Positions 16,417 through 26,212 of a stretch of 64,000 nucleotides of DNA are shown here, piece by piece. Under the pieces are notes generated by a model. It had not been told where the DNA came from and did no database searches. It worked only from the letters and a program-made list of their open reading frames with translations. Every line of letters starts with the position of its first letter. The first letter of the stretch is position 1. A program made the position numbers and the translations under genes. The stretch covers positions 3,378 to 67,377 of the forward strand of contig JAGCWY010000131.1 in NCBI GenBank assembly GCA_017961625.1. The letters are read 5' to 3'. This DNA comes from Ruminococcus sp. GTDB lineage: Bacteria; Bacillota; Clostridia; Oscillospirales; Ruminococcaceae.

Positions 16417-16493
16417 GTCAGCTTATATAAGAAAAAGTTTTTTATTAGAAAGAGAATATAACAGAGAGTTCCCGCAAGTGCATAATGTCTTTA

Positions 16494-16550
16494 AGTTAAA
16501 AAGAAGATGTAAGAGAAAAAATACTCTTACATCTTCTTTTTACTTAACAA
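16494..16550. terminator. Strong bidirectional terminator
   Basis: 18-base stem (AAAAAGAAGATGTAAGAG with its complement at 16524-16541) around an 8-base A-rich loop, flanked by A and T runs. Ends the minus-strand PH-domain gene and insulates the kinase remnant. The interval 16417-16493 holds nothing else recognisable. Confidence 0.8.
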
Positions 16551-16613
16551 CATTAGCCAATTCTGCGAGACTACTTCGTTACTACATGACATGATCTAAT
16601 TGGATCATTCAAA

Positions 16614-17264
16614 TTACCATCGCCTGTCGTCATACTGATCGCTATTCTGTTGCATGTAAGATCGCATATCCCTAGGTGCGTTTTCCGGCATGCCAGTGGC
16701 AAACGACGGTTGATACTGCATAATCATTTGATAAAGATCTTCGTAATCAGCAATATTTTCAATCTTGACATTGCGCTGATGAGGGGTACGATGCTTGCCG
16801 GAATACACAATCTCGTCAAGCTTTAGAACAACATCTCCCGTATAAGCGCGTTTGTCAAAAAAAGATTGTTGTGTACCAACAGAGATAACCTGCTGATAGG
16901 TAATTCTTTCGGTAGTTGTATTGAAAACTCCATGCTGTATATAAACAGCCTGATCAGTGACACAGTAGCATGTATTTTTTGCACGAACAGCAGAGGTCAG
17001 CACACCACCAAGATACAGCCAGACAGGCATTAGATGCAGTAAAAAAAATGGAATCAAGAATCCCATCATGCTTTTCCCTATACCGGTTGACGAATGAGAA
17101 TTTGAATTGGCAGATGACATGAATATGATCCCGAAATCAAATATAGCCCATAATGCCGCAAATGGTAACAGCGGATTAAAGATCGACTCCATAACAGAAA
17201 CCTTTTTGTTTTTTGTTCCGGACCAGATAATGTGTTCGTTGGGTCCAACCTGGGATTCAAGCAT
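16614..17264 (-). CDS. PH-like domain (bPH) membrane protein
   Basis: 216 residues. Two membrane segments at about 30-50 and 68-90 surround a Ser/Asn-rich loop; residues about 92-175 form a bacterial PH-like domain (YCVTDQAVYIQHGVFNTTTE, ITYQQVISV), the pattern of DUF304/bPH_2 proteins. The C-terminal tail is polar (Gln/Asp/Arg-rich). Probably a membrane-associated scaffold or stress protein; role unknown. RBS AAAGGA, own TTGACA promoter at 17300-17328. Confidence 0.75.
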   Translation of the reverse strand: MLESQVGPNEHIIWSGTKNKKVSVMESIFNPLLPFAALWAIFDFGIIFMSSANSNSHSSTGIGKSMMGFLIPFFLLHLMPVWLYLGGVLTSAVRAKNTCYCVTDQAVYIQHGVFNTTTERITYQQVISVGTQQSFFDKRAYTGDVVLKLDEIVYSGKHRTPHQRNVKIENIADYEDLYQMIMQYQPSFATGMPENAPRDMRSYMQQNSDQYDDRRW

Positions 17265-17299
17265 AGTTATTATCCTTTCATGTGAGAAATATTGTTATC

Positions 17300-17328
17300 A
17301 GTATAACATGACTTGGCATGATTGTCAA
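17300..17328 (-). promoter_or_regulatory. Sigma-A promoter of the PH-domain gene
   Basis: Minus strand: TTGACA, 17-base spacer, TATACT; about 35 bases ahead of the start codon. Confidence 0.75.
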
Positions 17329-17481
17329 GACAGCTATAAATTGCAAATGTTGTTGTTCTCATTTCCATATTTCTTACTATAGACTATTTTAGTCTATTAA
17401 ATTTGGCCTATGGCCTTGTTAAAATTCTATTATATACAAGATTTTAATTATGAGGAATACGTCGGTTATTTTAAGCTTACA

Positions 17482-17515
17482 ATAAGAAGTCGGACATAAG
17501 CCCGACTTATCTTAT
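17482..17515 (-). terminator. Terminator of the dockerin protein gene
   Basis: Stem AAGTCGG / CCGACTT, extended by ATAAG/CTTAT across a small bulge, directly after the stop codon of the gene read on the minus strand. Confidence 0.7.
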
Positions 17516-17517
17516 TA

Positions 17518-18444
17518 TTAATTCGATTTCTTCACATATGTCTCTAAAGACATTGTGTCTTCTTTAGTCGTTGAAGTATACGCATAGTATGCAAGTATAT
17601 TAGATGCATCAATGGAATTAATCAATCGGTCGTGATTTACATCTGCATTAAGCTTCTGCATATCATCATATTCTCCTTCTTGATTGGTCGATATACGGGC
17701 ATAATATGCAAGTATTGAAGAAGCATCAACTGCATTGATATACCCATCAGAGTTAACATCTCCCAGTGTATCAAGTTCTTCAATAACTACCGGGCTATCA
17801 GGAGCAGGACCTAAAATCATCGTTGTTCCTCCGTAAACGATAGGATTCTGTTGTGTCCATACATATATTAATTGGTACAGCCTTACAAGTGATCGCTCAT
17901 TTGCAACAGCCGGAACAGGCTCAACAAATATCGCTGCGTATTTTTGATAAGTATGTTTAACATTGCCGTTGGCATCATATTCAGAATAATAATCGTATGC
18001 AAAATTGTTTTTTTCGGCATAAAATTTGTAGTATTCTTCGGGCATTTTCAAATCTAATGTCATCTTCTCAAAGTCATAATCATAGTAGTTTTTTTTGTTA
18101 AAAGCATCCATATCGCTACTTTCAAGTACATCACTCTCGCCTTTCAGCATATAGTCATTCAGCTTCACATTTACCCATGTTACTGGGTTTGAAGCAACTC
18201 TTTCTTCAGCGTATTCTTTGCTCTTATATGTCAGATTATGTTCTGAACAATACTGCTTCAGTTCGTCTTCCTCCAAAACATATAGTTCCTCAAAAGTCAG
18301 TAATTCTCCTGAGGTAGTAGTCTCAGAGACAGTGATAAGAGTTTCTGTATCAGCTGCACTTACAGTATTCACAGGAAACACTGTCAGCATTGACGAAAGC
18401 ATCAATGTAGCAGTTATAGCTGTACCTATTGTTTTTCTTCTCAT
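17518..18444 (-). CDS. Secreted dockerin protein of unknown function
   Basis: 308 residues. Signal peptide (residues 1-31, cleavage near VSAAD), a 190-residue middle part rich in Tyr, Glu and Lys with no recognised family, and a C-terminal dockerin of two repeats: GDVNSDGYINAVDASSILAYYA and ADVNHDRLINSIDASNILAYYA (DASxILAYYA type). The start at 18444 follows AAGGAGAG by 7 bases; a longer frame to 18510 has no RBS. Its dockerin is of the same class as that of the SGNH hydrolase at 40.3-41.3 kb, suggesting the same cohesin partner. Confidence 0.82.
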   Translation of the reverse strand: MRRKTIGTAITATLMLSSMLTVFPVNTVSAADTETLITVSETTTSGELLTFEELYVLEEDELKQYCSEHNLTYKSKEYAEERVASNPVTWVNVKLNDYMLKGESDVLESSDMDAFNKKNYYDYDFEKMTLDLKMPEEYYKFYAEKNNFAYDYYSEYDANGNVKHTYQKYAAIFVEPVPAVANERSLVRLYQLIYVWTQQNPIVYGGTTMILGPAPDSPVVIEELDTLGDVNSDGYINAVDASSILAYYARISTNQEGEYDDMQKLNADVNHDRLINSIDASNILAYYAYTSTTKEDTMSLETYVKKSN

Positions 18445-18537
18445 TATTATCTCTCCTTGTCTAATTATAACGATATACTTGCTATGACTATAATTAAGTG
18501 TCACAATCATTTCGGAGGTTCTTTTGTGGTTTGTCCG

Positions 18538-18620
18538 ATATGAGCACTATCTAACGAGTGAAAGTTCACTTGGCTAATCGACTGAGAGATTGGCGGCTTA
18601 ATTGTCGACTCCTACTCGAT
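18538..18620 (+). mobile_element. Degenerate group II intron 3' end remnant
   Basis: CTGAGAGATTGGCGGCTTAA then GACTCCTACTCGATT matches the domain VI region of the intron at 4044-4081 (same CTCCTACTCGATT end). The preceding hairpin AGTGAAAGTTCACT with a flanking GAGC is reminiscent of domain V, but substitutions break several pairs. Its last bases form the stop codon and last codons of the convergent M6 protease gene. No maturase sequence is nearby. Confidence 0.5.
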
Positions 18621-20978
18621 TGATGGGGATATGGTTATTGTGTATGTGCCGCCGTTAAGATACGCAGGATCGTAGAACTTATAGCCTTCCGAGAACGGAT
18701 CAGGTGCATAGTCAGGTCCGTATTGAAAATCGGATATCTGCACTTTCAGTCCGGTATCTACAGTCATATCGCCGTTCCCATCATACCATGCGAAGTCATC
18801 AACACTGCTGTCAATGATATTTTTATAATTAAGACCTCTTGTGCCTGGATAGAACAATCCGTCCTGATTCACAAGGCGCAGCACCCGCTGCTTCTCGTCG
18901 CTGCTGTCATAGTGAGGGCTGTTTATGCTGTACTTGAACTCCATGCCGAATGCATCTTCCGAGATTTCTGCATTACAGTGCAGGATACGGACTCCGCCTT
19001 CTTTTGAGAATAGTGAACTTCGGTTGCCGTTCCAGTCATAAACAGAATTATTGGCTTCTCCAGTAATAAACTCTATTATGAAGTACTCACTGAACCAGTC
19101 ATTTCCCTTCATTCTTGGTATGATAACACAGGAGGGCTCCTGTTGTGAGGAATTCAGAGTGAATGTCTGCTCACCGCCCGTATAGACCTGTATCTCATCT
19201 TCCGTTATCCATCCCAGCATTAACTTTGAAAATGCAGACAGGTCGCCTTTGCCCTCGTCCATGAGCTCCATACCGGCGTCGCCGGTCATTCCGCCGTCAC
19301 CTGTATCATTGTCACTGTCTTTACAGTAATAATCTGTAAGTCCCATAGCGTGACATAGCTCATGAGCTATCTTGGCGTTTGTACCTGATCGTTCCTGAGG
19401 CCAGAACGGGCTCACGCAGTAGGTACCGACCCTGATACCGTCATATCTGTTGCTGCCGGAATAATTTGCAGAAAAAGGCCACCAGTCAGGAATTTTGTTG
19501 CCGTAGATGTCAATTGATATCACACTTTCGGGAACTACTATTATCATCGAGTCTAGTGTAGTATCACCGTTGATGTCATAGACTTTGTAATCCAGCCTGT
19601 CCTCAAATTCAGCCATTATCTCCTCGACCAATTCCTGTGCATTGTTGTTTACGTAGCTCTCGGCAGGCTTTTTTGCGGTATAATTAATGACATCACATTC
19701 AAGGTTCAGTTTGCCATATGACGCACGGTCAAAATAGGCGGGTATACTCTCCAGGGGATAGGCTCTGTCGTTCTTGTTTCCCTCGCCGAAACACTGGCTT
19801 TTTATCATATCAGCAAAATCAATCAGATATAAAGAATGATCAGGAAAATCTACTGCAAATACCGGAATACGACTGCTGCCGATACTGGGCATTGAGGGGG
19901 CCAAAGTGCTTACAGGAGCTTTCTTGCCAAGTCCTGTCACCTTTGTGATAAGCAGCCTCCTGAGCTCCACAAGATCGAACACATCAAGCCTGTCATCTTT
20001 ACAGAGATCAGCAGTATTCCAGTCTTTCGACTTTATTTTTCCGCTTCCTGACAGCCACCTTTGAAGCAGTACAAGATCGGCGATACTAGTTTTTTTGTCG
20101 CCGTTAACGTCACCCATTATGTGTACAGGTGCTGTGTATTCACTTACACGCTTTATTGCACTGTTCATTCCGAATACTTGCGTATATTCCTCCATGAATC
20201 CGTCATAGTTCTCATCGGGCAGATACACAACGGGCTCATCGCCACCGGTGTAAATAAAAGATAGCGGATCGTAGCTCCAGTCGCTGTTCGCTCCACATTC
20301 ATTGCTTTTTTCTATGGCTTTGGTGCTCTCTAGAACAATGCTTTCAAGATACTCACACTGTATAAATGCTATTCCAATATTTGAGACATTCTTCGGTATA
20401 GTTATGGTCTCAAGACAGGTGTTGCCAGCAAAGGCTTCATCGCCTATAGATTCAAGGGACTCCGGCAAACAGAATACAGATATCTCAGTTCCTGAAAAAG
20501 CAGAAGTTTCTATTTTTTTCAAGCCCTCGGGTAGATTCACAGCTACAAGTTCTTCTGCACAACTAAAGGCATACTGGTCTATGATCTTTACAGTATCAGG
20601 CACATCAAAGCGCCTGTCAGATCTGCCCTGCGGATAGCGTACAAGTCTGTCCATATCCTTGCTGTAGATAACACCGTCAACCGAACACAGATAAGGGTTA
20701 TCCTCAGCTACATAATATGCTGCTGCGGAGCAGTTTGACGCGTAAAAGGTCTTAACGGTATCAGGCAGGATAACTGATGTTATGTTTCTATTCCTGTCTA
20801 TATAGACCTCTGTTACTATTCTGCCGTTGTATTCCTTGGGAACGATCACGTCTCCCGAATAAGAACTGTCAAGAAATAACGAAATATCCCTGTCATCTTT
20901 CATGCCGACCATGTAAGGCTCAACGGGAGGCTGGAAAAACAGTGTTGCGGCTGCCGCTGCTGCAATAAGTCTGTTCAT
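18612..20978 (-). CDS. Secreted BspA-type LRR - dockerin - M6 metalloprotease
   Basis: 788-residue exported protein. Signal peptide at the N-terminus; residues about 35-260 hold BspA-type leucine-rich repeats (ITSVILPDTVK, LETITIPKNVSNIG); residues about 290-350 a dockerin (GDVNGDKKTSIADLVLLQRW and DVFDLVELRRLL); the rest is a peptidase M6 (immune inhibitor A-like) domain with zinc site HELCHAMGLTD near residue 560. The dockerin lies between the two other modules, not at an end. The start at 20978 follows AGAGGTG by 6 bases. Its 3' end runs into the group II remnant. Likely a scaffoldin-bound protease; target unknown. Confidence 0.85.
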   Translation of the reverse strand: MNRLIAAAAAATLFFQPPVEPYMVGMKDDRDISLFLDSSYSGDVIVPKEYNGRIVTEVYIDRNRNITSVILPDTVKTFYASNCSAAAYYVAEDNPYLCSVDGVIYSKDMDRLVRYPQGRSDRRFDVPDTVKIIDQYAFSCAEELVAVNLPEGLKKIETSAFSGTEISVFCLPESLESIGDEAFAGNTCLETITIPKNVSNIGIAFIQCEYLESIVLESTKAIEKSNECGANSDWSYDPLSFIYTGGDEPVVYLPDENYDGFMEEYTQVFGMNSAIKRVSEYTAPVHIMGDVNGDKKTSIADLVLLQRWLSGSGKIKSKDWNTADLCKDDRLDVFDLVELRRLLITKVTGLGKKAPVSTLAPSMPSIGSSRIPVFAVDFPDHSLYLIDFADMIKSQCFGEGNKNDRAYPLESIPAYFDRASYGKLNLECDVINYTAKKPAESYVNNNAQELVEEIMAEFEDRLDYKVYDINGDTTLDSMIIVVPESVISIDIYGNKIPDWWPFSANYSGSNRYDGIRVGTYCVSPFWPQERSGTNAKIAHELCHAMGLTDYYCKDSDNDTGDGGMTGDAGMELMDEGKGDLSAFSKLMLGWITEDEIQVYTGGEQTFTLNSSQQEPSCVIIPRMKGNDWFSEYFIIEFITGEANNSVYDWNGNRSSLFSKEGGVRILHCNAEISEDAFGMEFKYSINSPHYDSSDEKQRVLRLVNQDGLFYPGTRGLNYKNIIDSSVDDFAWYDGNGDMTVDTGLKVQISDFQYGPDYAPDPFSEGYKFYDPAYLNGGTYTITISPSIE

Positions 20979-21183
20979 AGTATTCACCTCTTTTTCACAC
21001 GATACGGTAATGTATACTATATATTAATTATACCGCATACACTATGTATAATCAACTCACATAGATCAAAGGTTACATACTCTTAATAATATATAGTGTC
21101 AATGCATAAAAACAGCATTTTAAACTTGTCTATAATGATTATGATTTTTTCTATGTGTAGATTATGAGCAGAAGGATACAGAA

Positions 21184-21211
21184 TGATCCGGTCAGAAGAG
21201 TGACCGGATCA
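21184..21211 (-). terminator. Terminator of the second M6 protease gene
   Basis: Perfect 11-base stem TGATCCGGTCA / TGACCGGATCA with a 6-base loop, about 30 bases after the stop on the minus strand. The U-tract is weak. Confidence 0.6.
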
Positions 21212-21242
21212 AATACACATGATTTTGAACTTGGATACTGCA

Positions 21243-22880
21243 TTAATTGCCGTTATTGTTTTTGATAGTTATGGTGTAGGAGTTATTTTTCTTTTCGCCG
21301 ATCTCTATGGTCAGATTTGTTTCTATAGTTTGTCTGCCTTTACTGTCGTACCAGTGGAAGCCTGTGATATTTCCGTTTATGATATCTCTTGTTTTGTAGA
21401 TATTATCCTTTTTTTCGTCGTCAATGAGCCTGATAAAACGTCTGCCAGCGTAATTATCGGTAAACTCCGAGCCGCTTGCGTAACGGAAGGACGTCCACCA
21501 GCCGTTGTTGTAAAGTGAAGCTTCAACGTGATATATCCTTATTCCTTCGCCTATACTTACATACCACGGCGGAGCGCTGTTGTTGGCGTCCTTTGTGGTA
21601 TATTCTATCATCATATACTCGCTGTGATAACGGCTGTCGAGTTTGCCGCAGGGAATGATGACGGTATTTCCGTCAGAGGACTGAGCATTGTACAGAGTGA
21701 AGCTCTGCGTTCCTGCTGATGCGTCATAGATCTTTACCTGATCGTTCCTGTACCAGCCAAGGTGTAGCTTTGATACGCAGCTCAAATCGCCACCTGTGTC
21801 GTCCATAAGCTCACTGCCGGCAGTTCCGTGCAGCCCGTCAGCGTCCTCGGAGCTGTTATAGCGGTAATAATCTGGCAAGCCCATACAGTGACCTGTTTCG
21901 TGACTGAGGGTAGAAACAAAATCACGGTAGTCCGAGGAAGAATTTATCTGGCAGTTGCCTGTTATCATATGACCTATTTTCATTCCGTCATAGGAATAAG
22001 TGTTATCTGCGAACTGAACTGACGCCGGCCACCATGTGTCACTGCTTGCCTGACCCGGAACGATAAGTGTTATCGTGTCAATGTATCCGTCATTATTGCC
22101 GTCGAAATCACTGAAGTCGATCTCGCTGTCAAGAGCCCTGCATGCTTCGGTCAGCAGTGCTTTCTGTCCGGGCACCCCGTTGTAGGAGTTTACGGATCTT
22201 TGTGTGCTGTAGTGGTAAGCCCTGCCGCTGAGTTCGAGAGCTCCCTTTGAGGAACGTTTGAAGAATGCCGATATGCTTTCCCATGGGTATAGTCGGCTGC
22301 CGGTATCTTCTTCGCCGAAGGCTATCTCCTCTATCACCTTTGTGCTGGGAAGGTATTTAAAATTGCAGTCAGCAAAATCCGCATAGATGATAAGCATTCT
22401 GCCGGTACCCTGAGAAGGCATGAATTTATAGACATCATTGACGGAGGCTCCTATGAACTCTCCGTATTTTTCAAGGGGATCGTCGGAGACGATATATCCG
22501 GTTTCCCACTGCCATACCCAGAGGGGACTGTCATTTACAATAGCCTGTCTGAGCTCCACAAAGTCAAAAACATCTACTGCTCCGTCCTGATTTATATCCG
22601 CAGTAACGAAGTATTCATCTGCCTGAAATCCGTCTGCTCCGTGGATACCGATGAAAGAAGACTGAACGTGATAGCTGTTGCTGTCGGTCAGCGGTTCGAT
22701 GCCGAGCAGATGCCGTTTCATGATGACAAGGTCTGCCATGTTCAGCTCCTGATCGTTGTTCAGGTCGCCCATATAGCCGATATGCACCCATTCAGCCGAA
22801 GCTGAAAGCGGTGCGGCAGCCGGAAGGGCAAGCGCAGCGGAACAGAGCAGGGAAAGTATACGGCGCTGGGGTGTTCCCAT
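21243..22880 (-). CDS. Secreted dockerin - M6 metalloprotease
   Basis: 545 residues. Signal peptide (1-29), dockerin-like pair at about 35-125 (GDLNNDQELNMADLVIMKRHL and DINQDGAVDVFDFVELRQAI, separated by an unusual 45-residue insert), then a peptidase M6 domain with HETGHCMGLPDYY as zinc site near residue 325. Paralogue of the protease encoded just downstream at 18.6-21.0 kb, lacking the LRR part and carrying the dockerin at the N-terminus. RBS AAGGAGG. The shared FDLVELR/FDFVELR helix shows both dockerins belong to one class. Confidence 0.85.
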   Translation of the reverse strand: MGTPQRRILSLLCSAALALPAAAPLSASAEWVHIGYMGDLNNDQELNMADLVIMKRHLLGIEPLTDSNSYHVQSSFIGIHGADGFQADEYFVTADINQDGAVDVFDFVELRQAIVNDSPLWVWQWETGYIVSDDPLEKYGEFIGASVNDVYKFMPSQGTGRMLIIYADFADCNFKYLPSTKVIEEIAFGEEDTGSRLYPWESISAFFKRSSKGALELSGRAYHYSTQRSVNSYNGVPGQKALLTEACRALDSEIDFSDFDGNNDGYIDTITLIVPGQASSDTWWPASVQFADNTYSYDGMKIGHMITGNCQINSSSDYRDFVSTLSHETGHCMGLPDYYRYNSSEDADGLHGTAGSELMDDTGGDLSCVSKLHLGWYRNDQVKIYDASAGTQSFTLYNAQSSDGNTVIIPCGKLDSRYHSEYMMIEYTTKDANNSAPPWYVSIGEGIRIYHVEASLYNNGWWTSFRYASGSEFTDNYAGRRFIRLIDDEKKDNIYKTRDIINGNITGFHWYDSKGRQTIETNLTIEIGEKKNNSYTITIKNNNGN

Positions 22881-23026
22881 AGTAGATCCTCCTTTTTATC
22901 GGGATATTCACCTATATTATACAATATAAATCTGAAAATGTCTATAGATGCTGGATATATAAAGTTGCAAATGTCTATAGCTACTGCATATATACTGTAT
23001 TACCGGCTATTACGTACTGATGAAAT

Positions 23027-23058
23027 AAAAAGAGCAGACGATACTGTCCGCTCTTTTT
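23027..23058 (-). terminator. Terminator of the LRR-dockerin gene
   Basis: AAAAAGAGC(A)GAC / GTC(C)GCTCTTTTT stem with T-runs on both strands, about 75 bases after the stop codon read on the minus strand. Confidence 0.8.
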
Positions 23059-23131
23059 ATTTAAATATGAATATGCAGGGAAATGATCAAGCCTGATTTG
23101 GGGAGTTCCTCTTATATGGGGAGCTTTTATA

Positions 23132-26100
23132 TCAGTCGAACTTTACGTCTTTGCCAAGCAGATATTCCTGTATTCTGAGTGCGTCGTTTGATGTGATGCC
23201 TGTAACAGACTTGTCAACGTCGCCGTTAGTTATACCCTGTAGGGTTATGTGTTTTTCAGCAGTGCCGTTAAGCCCATATTTATCGGGATTTGCAAGAGCC
23301 TGCATTATGATAACTGCGTCTGCAAGGTCAATAGTACCGTCACAGTTGGCGTCTCCGGGACGTTCTGACAGATTTTCGTTGAATGGAATGAAACGATCCT
23401 GCATTTTGGCATTGATCATGTACTCCTCGGCAGTTGAATCCTTGTAGCCGTACAGATAGTCAAAGTTACTTGAGAATGCACTTGTGCTGATCTCACAATC
23501 GGGATTTAGTATCTTTATGATTATATCTCCCTCAGGCTTTGGTATAGTTATTTCTCTTTCTGTAAAGAGGGGATCTCGCCATATATTAATGTCAGTGATT
23601 TTTCGTGAGTACAACGAACAATATGCATTCTTGCCCACAGACTTTATACTCTCAGGGAGGATAAGAGAATTGATCGTAGTTCTACAGAAGGTATTGTCCT
23701 TTATTTCTGTAAGAGAATCCGGGATATTAATCTCATGGAGCAGATAGCAGTTTTCAAATGCTGACTCGCCAAGATCGGTAAGTCCTTCGTTCAAAGTGAC
23801 TTTTTTCAGTATAGCATTATCCGAGAATGCTTCCTTTCCAATAGTTTTAAGTCCTTTTCCACATATTACTTCTTCAAGGCTGTAGTTGGCTTCAAAGGCA
23901 TTTGTTCCTATAGATTCAAGGCTGTCCGGAAGCTCAAGGACTTTATTATCGCATGAAAGAGCAAAAGCAGAATCACCTATAGTCTTAAGTTTGTTTCCGA
24001 ATACAATATTGTTGAACGAGCAGTGATAAAATGCATAATCATCTATTGTTTCAATGTTTGGAAGTTCAAGAGAGCCGCGAAGCCTATGACACATATAGAA
24101 GGCATTGTCTTCGATATTCTTTATATTTTTTCCAAATTTGATATAGCTAAGAGCTTCGCAGTACTTAAATGCACCATTTTCGATTGTTTCAACTCCGTCA
24201 CCTATATCTGCTATCCTGAGCATTGAGTAATAAAATGCTTCCTTTGATATACTTTTTACGTTATTGCCTATTTTAACAGATCTTAAATGAATAGGAGTGT
24301 TAGGTGGCTGTAAATGATGATAATAATCATATACATTCTGAGAAATACTAACAACAGGAAGACCTTCAATCTCGTCCGGGATAACGAGCCTTCCGTTTTC
24401 TGGAAGTGTGATAGCTGCTAATTCAGCACCGCCGTCGACTTTTGTGAATGATATATCATATTCGAAATCTGCAGAAGTTCCGTCGAAATAAGATATATCG
24501 TTCTTTCCATAATCGCCTTTTTCAAACTCTTCAAAGCTGCAGTGATGGATACTGTTTTCCTCGGCAAAGTTCTGTGCGGCTCCGCTGTCGCTTACAATAA
24601 TGCAGTTAGCCCATTCTCTTGATTCCTCTATGAAAGACAGCCTACATTGCGGATTCATTATTTTCAGAGTTACGTTATAAACTATAGGTTCATTTGTTTT
24701 TATTCCGAATGCCTGTTCAGCAGGACAGCCTTCGAGCTCGGTCACTCCCTCAGGTATTACAAGTTCCTTTACTCTTGTTTTCTGGAAAGCAGCGCGGCCG
24801 ATATGCTTTACTGTGTCAGGGAGTTTAAATTTACTCAGACTGAAGCAATTAAGGAAAGCTGATTCGCCGATATATTCGATGTTGTTTCCTATAGTGATAT
24901 CATTGAGCTTGTAGCAGTCTTCGAAAGCTGAGTCGCCTATAGTCTTCAGCTTGTCGTTCATAACGACCTTCTGAAGTTCAGAACTTTGATAAAAAGCATA
25001 TTTTTCAACTGTCTGGATATTCTTTCCGAAAACTACACATTCTAAGTTGCTTTTATACTTGAAGGTACCGCTTCCAATCACAGTTACAGGAACTCCGTCG
25101 ACTTCATCGGGAATTATCACCACTGTGTTATCTAACGAAGGAGCAGCAATATCGGTCAAAGTAAGGCCTGTTTCGTTTTCTTCAAACGTCATGCCGTAAA
25201 GGCTGGCGATTTCAGCGCCGTCTGAAGGCATTTTTGCGTAATCGCCTTTTTCGTAATCCTCGAAACTGCAATATCTTATTTTATTTATCCCAGCACGCTC
25301 ATTTAGCGACTCTGCATATTCACGCAAAACAGAATCGTCTGCGCTTACAATAACGCAGTCCTTGGAGTCGATAAAATGCGATATTTTGCATTCAGGATTC
25401 ATTATTTTTATTGCACAGTCCCTGTATGCCATTGGGTATTTGAAATAAAGGGGACACTGATCAGTTAATGATGTAACGCCCTCAGGTATTACCAGACACT
25501 TTATATTCTCGCCGGAGAACGCATCTGAACCCAGATAGGTCAGATTTTCGCCGAGGTCTACTTCAGTGATGCCGTCGCTGTCACAAAAAGCGCCAGCCTC
25601 AATGCGTTCAAGGTTCTTTCCGAATATTACTTCCTTTATGCCTGTACACATCTCAAATGCAGAGACCTTTATTTCAGTCAGGCTGTCGGGAAATTTCAGT
25701 GATACGAGGGACGTGCAGTTGTAAAAGGCGCAGTTGCTGATAACTGTGAGCCCCTCGTTGAAGCTTATCTCTTCCAGCTTTTCGCAGTAAGCGAAGGCAG
25801 CGCAGCCGATACCTTCAAGGCTCTCGCCGCACTCGACCTTTGTGAGCTCGCTGCACTCATAAAGAAGAGCGTCATTTACGGTTTTGATGTTTTTGCCCAG
25901 CTTAAGGGACTTTACAGTGCTGCGCACATCGTCAAAGGCACCATTCTCAAAGCATGTAACAGGCTTTCCGTCGATCTCGTCAGCGATAACGATTTCAGTT
26001 CCAGCGTCCTGGCTCACCTCTGCGACAACGGCATAGTCACTGTAGACGCTGTACGTTATGTCGTCTGCGGTGAAGCTCTGAGACATTTTGGCAGCTGTCT

Positions 26101-26212
26101 CCGTTTCTGCTGCGAAGACAATGGGACTGCCGTCTGATTTCCCTGTTGCTGGATATGCTCCCCCAATGAGCACAAGCGCTGTAACAGCTGCTAAAAGCTT
26201 TTTGATTTTCAT
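23132..26212 (-). CDS. Giant secreted BspA-type leucine-rich repeat protein with dockerin
   Basis: 1026 residues, the largest protein here. Signal peptide (1-35), then three blocks of BspA/Treponema-type LRR_5 repeats (units like LKTIGDSAFEDCYKLNDITI), each block opened by a beta-rich segment ending in a conserved LVIPDEIEGLPVV-type strand. The C-terminus is a dockerin (NCDGTIDLADAVIIMQALAN, and ITSNDALRIQEYLLG), of the same class as on the GH5 enzyme. No catalytic domain is seen, so it may mediate adhesion to cells or substrate, or assembly, through the scaffoldin. RBS AAAGGAG. Confidence 0.87.
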   Translation of the reverse strand: MKIKKLLAAVTALVLIGGAYPATGKSDGSPIVFAAETETAAKMSQSFTADDITYSVYSDYAVVAEVSQDAGTEIVIADEIDGKPVTCFENGAFDDVRSTVKSLKLGKNIKTVNDALLYECSELTKVECGESLEGIGCAAFAYCEKLEEISFNEGLTVISNCAFYNCTSLVSLKFPDSLTEIKVSAFEMCTGIKEVIFGKNLERIEAGAFCDSDGITEVDLGENLTYLGSDAFSGENIKCLVIPEGVTSLTDQCPLYFKYPMAYRDCAIKIMNPECKISHFIDSKDCVIVSADDSVLREYAESLNERAGINKIRYCSFEDYEKGDYAKMPSDGAEIASLYGMTFEENETGLTLTDIAAPSLDNTVVIIPDEVDGVPVTVIGSGTFKYKSNLECVVFGKNIQTVEKYAFYQSSELQKVVMNDKLKTIGDSAFEDCYKLNDITIGNNIEYIGESAFLNCFSLSKFKLPDTVKHIGRAAFQKTRVKELVIPEGVTELEGCPAEQAFGIKTNEPIVYNVTLKIMNPQCRLSFIEESREWANCIIVSDSGAAQNFAEENSIHHCSFEEFEKGDYGKNDISYFDGTSADFEYDISFTKVDGGAELAAITLPENGRLVIPDEIEGLPVVSISQNVYDYYHHLQPPNTPIHLRSVKIGNNVKSISKEAFYYSMLRIADIGDGVETIENGAFKYCEALSYIKFGKNIKNIEDNAFYMCHRLRGSLELPNIETIDDYAFYHCSFNNIVFGNKLKTIGDSAFALSCDNKVLELPDSLESIGTNAFEANYSLEEVICGKGLKTIGKEAFSDNAILKKVTLNEGLTDLGESAFENCYLLHEINIPDSLTEIKDNTFCRTTINSLILPESIKSVGKNAYCSLYSRKITDINIWRDPLFTEREITIPKPEGDIIIKILNPDCEISTSAFSSNFDYLYGYKDSTAEEYMINAKMQDRFIPFNENLSERPGDANCDGTIDLADAVIIMQALANPDKYGLNGTAEKHITLQGITNGDVDKSVTGITSNDALRIQEYLLGKDVKFD

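Noticed and set aside
23132..26212. Repeats within the LRR giant considered as a CRISPR-like or tandem DNA repeat
   Set aside because: The repeats are protein-level LRR units with diverged DNA sequence and irregular spacing; no CRISPR array occurs in the window.
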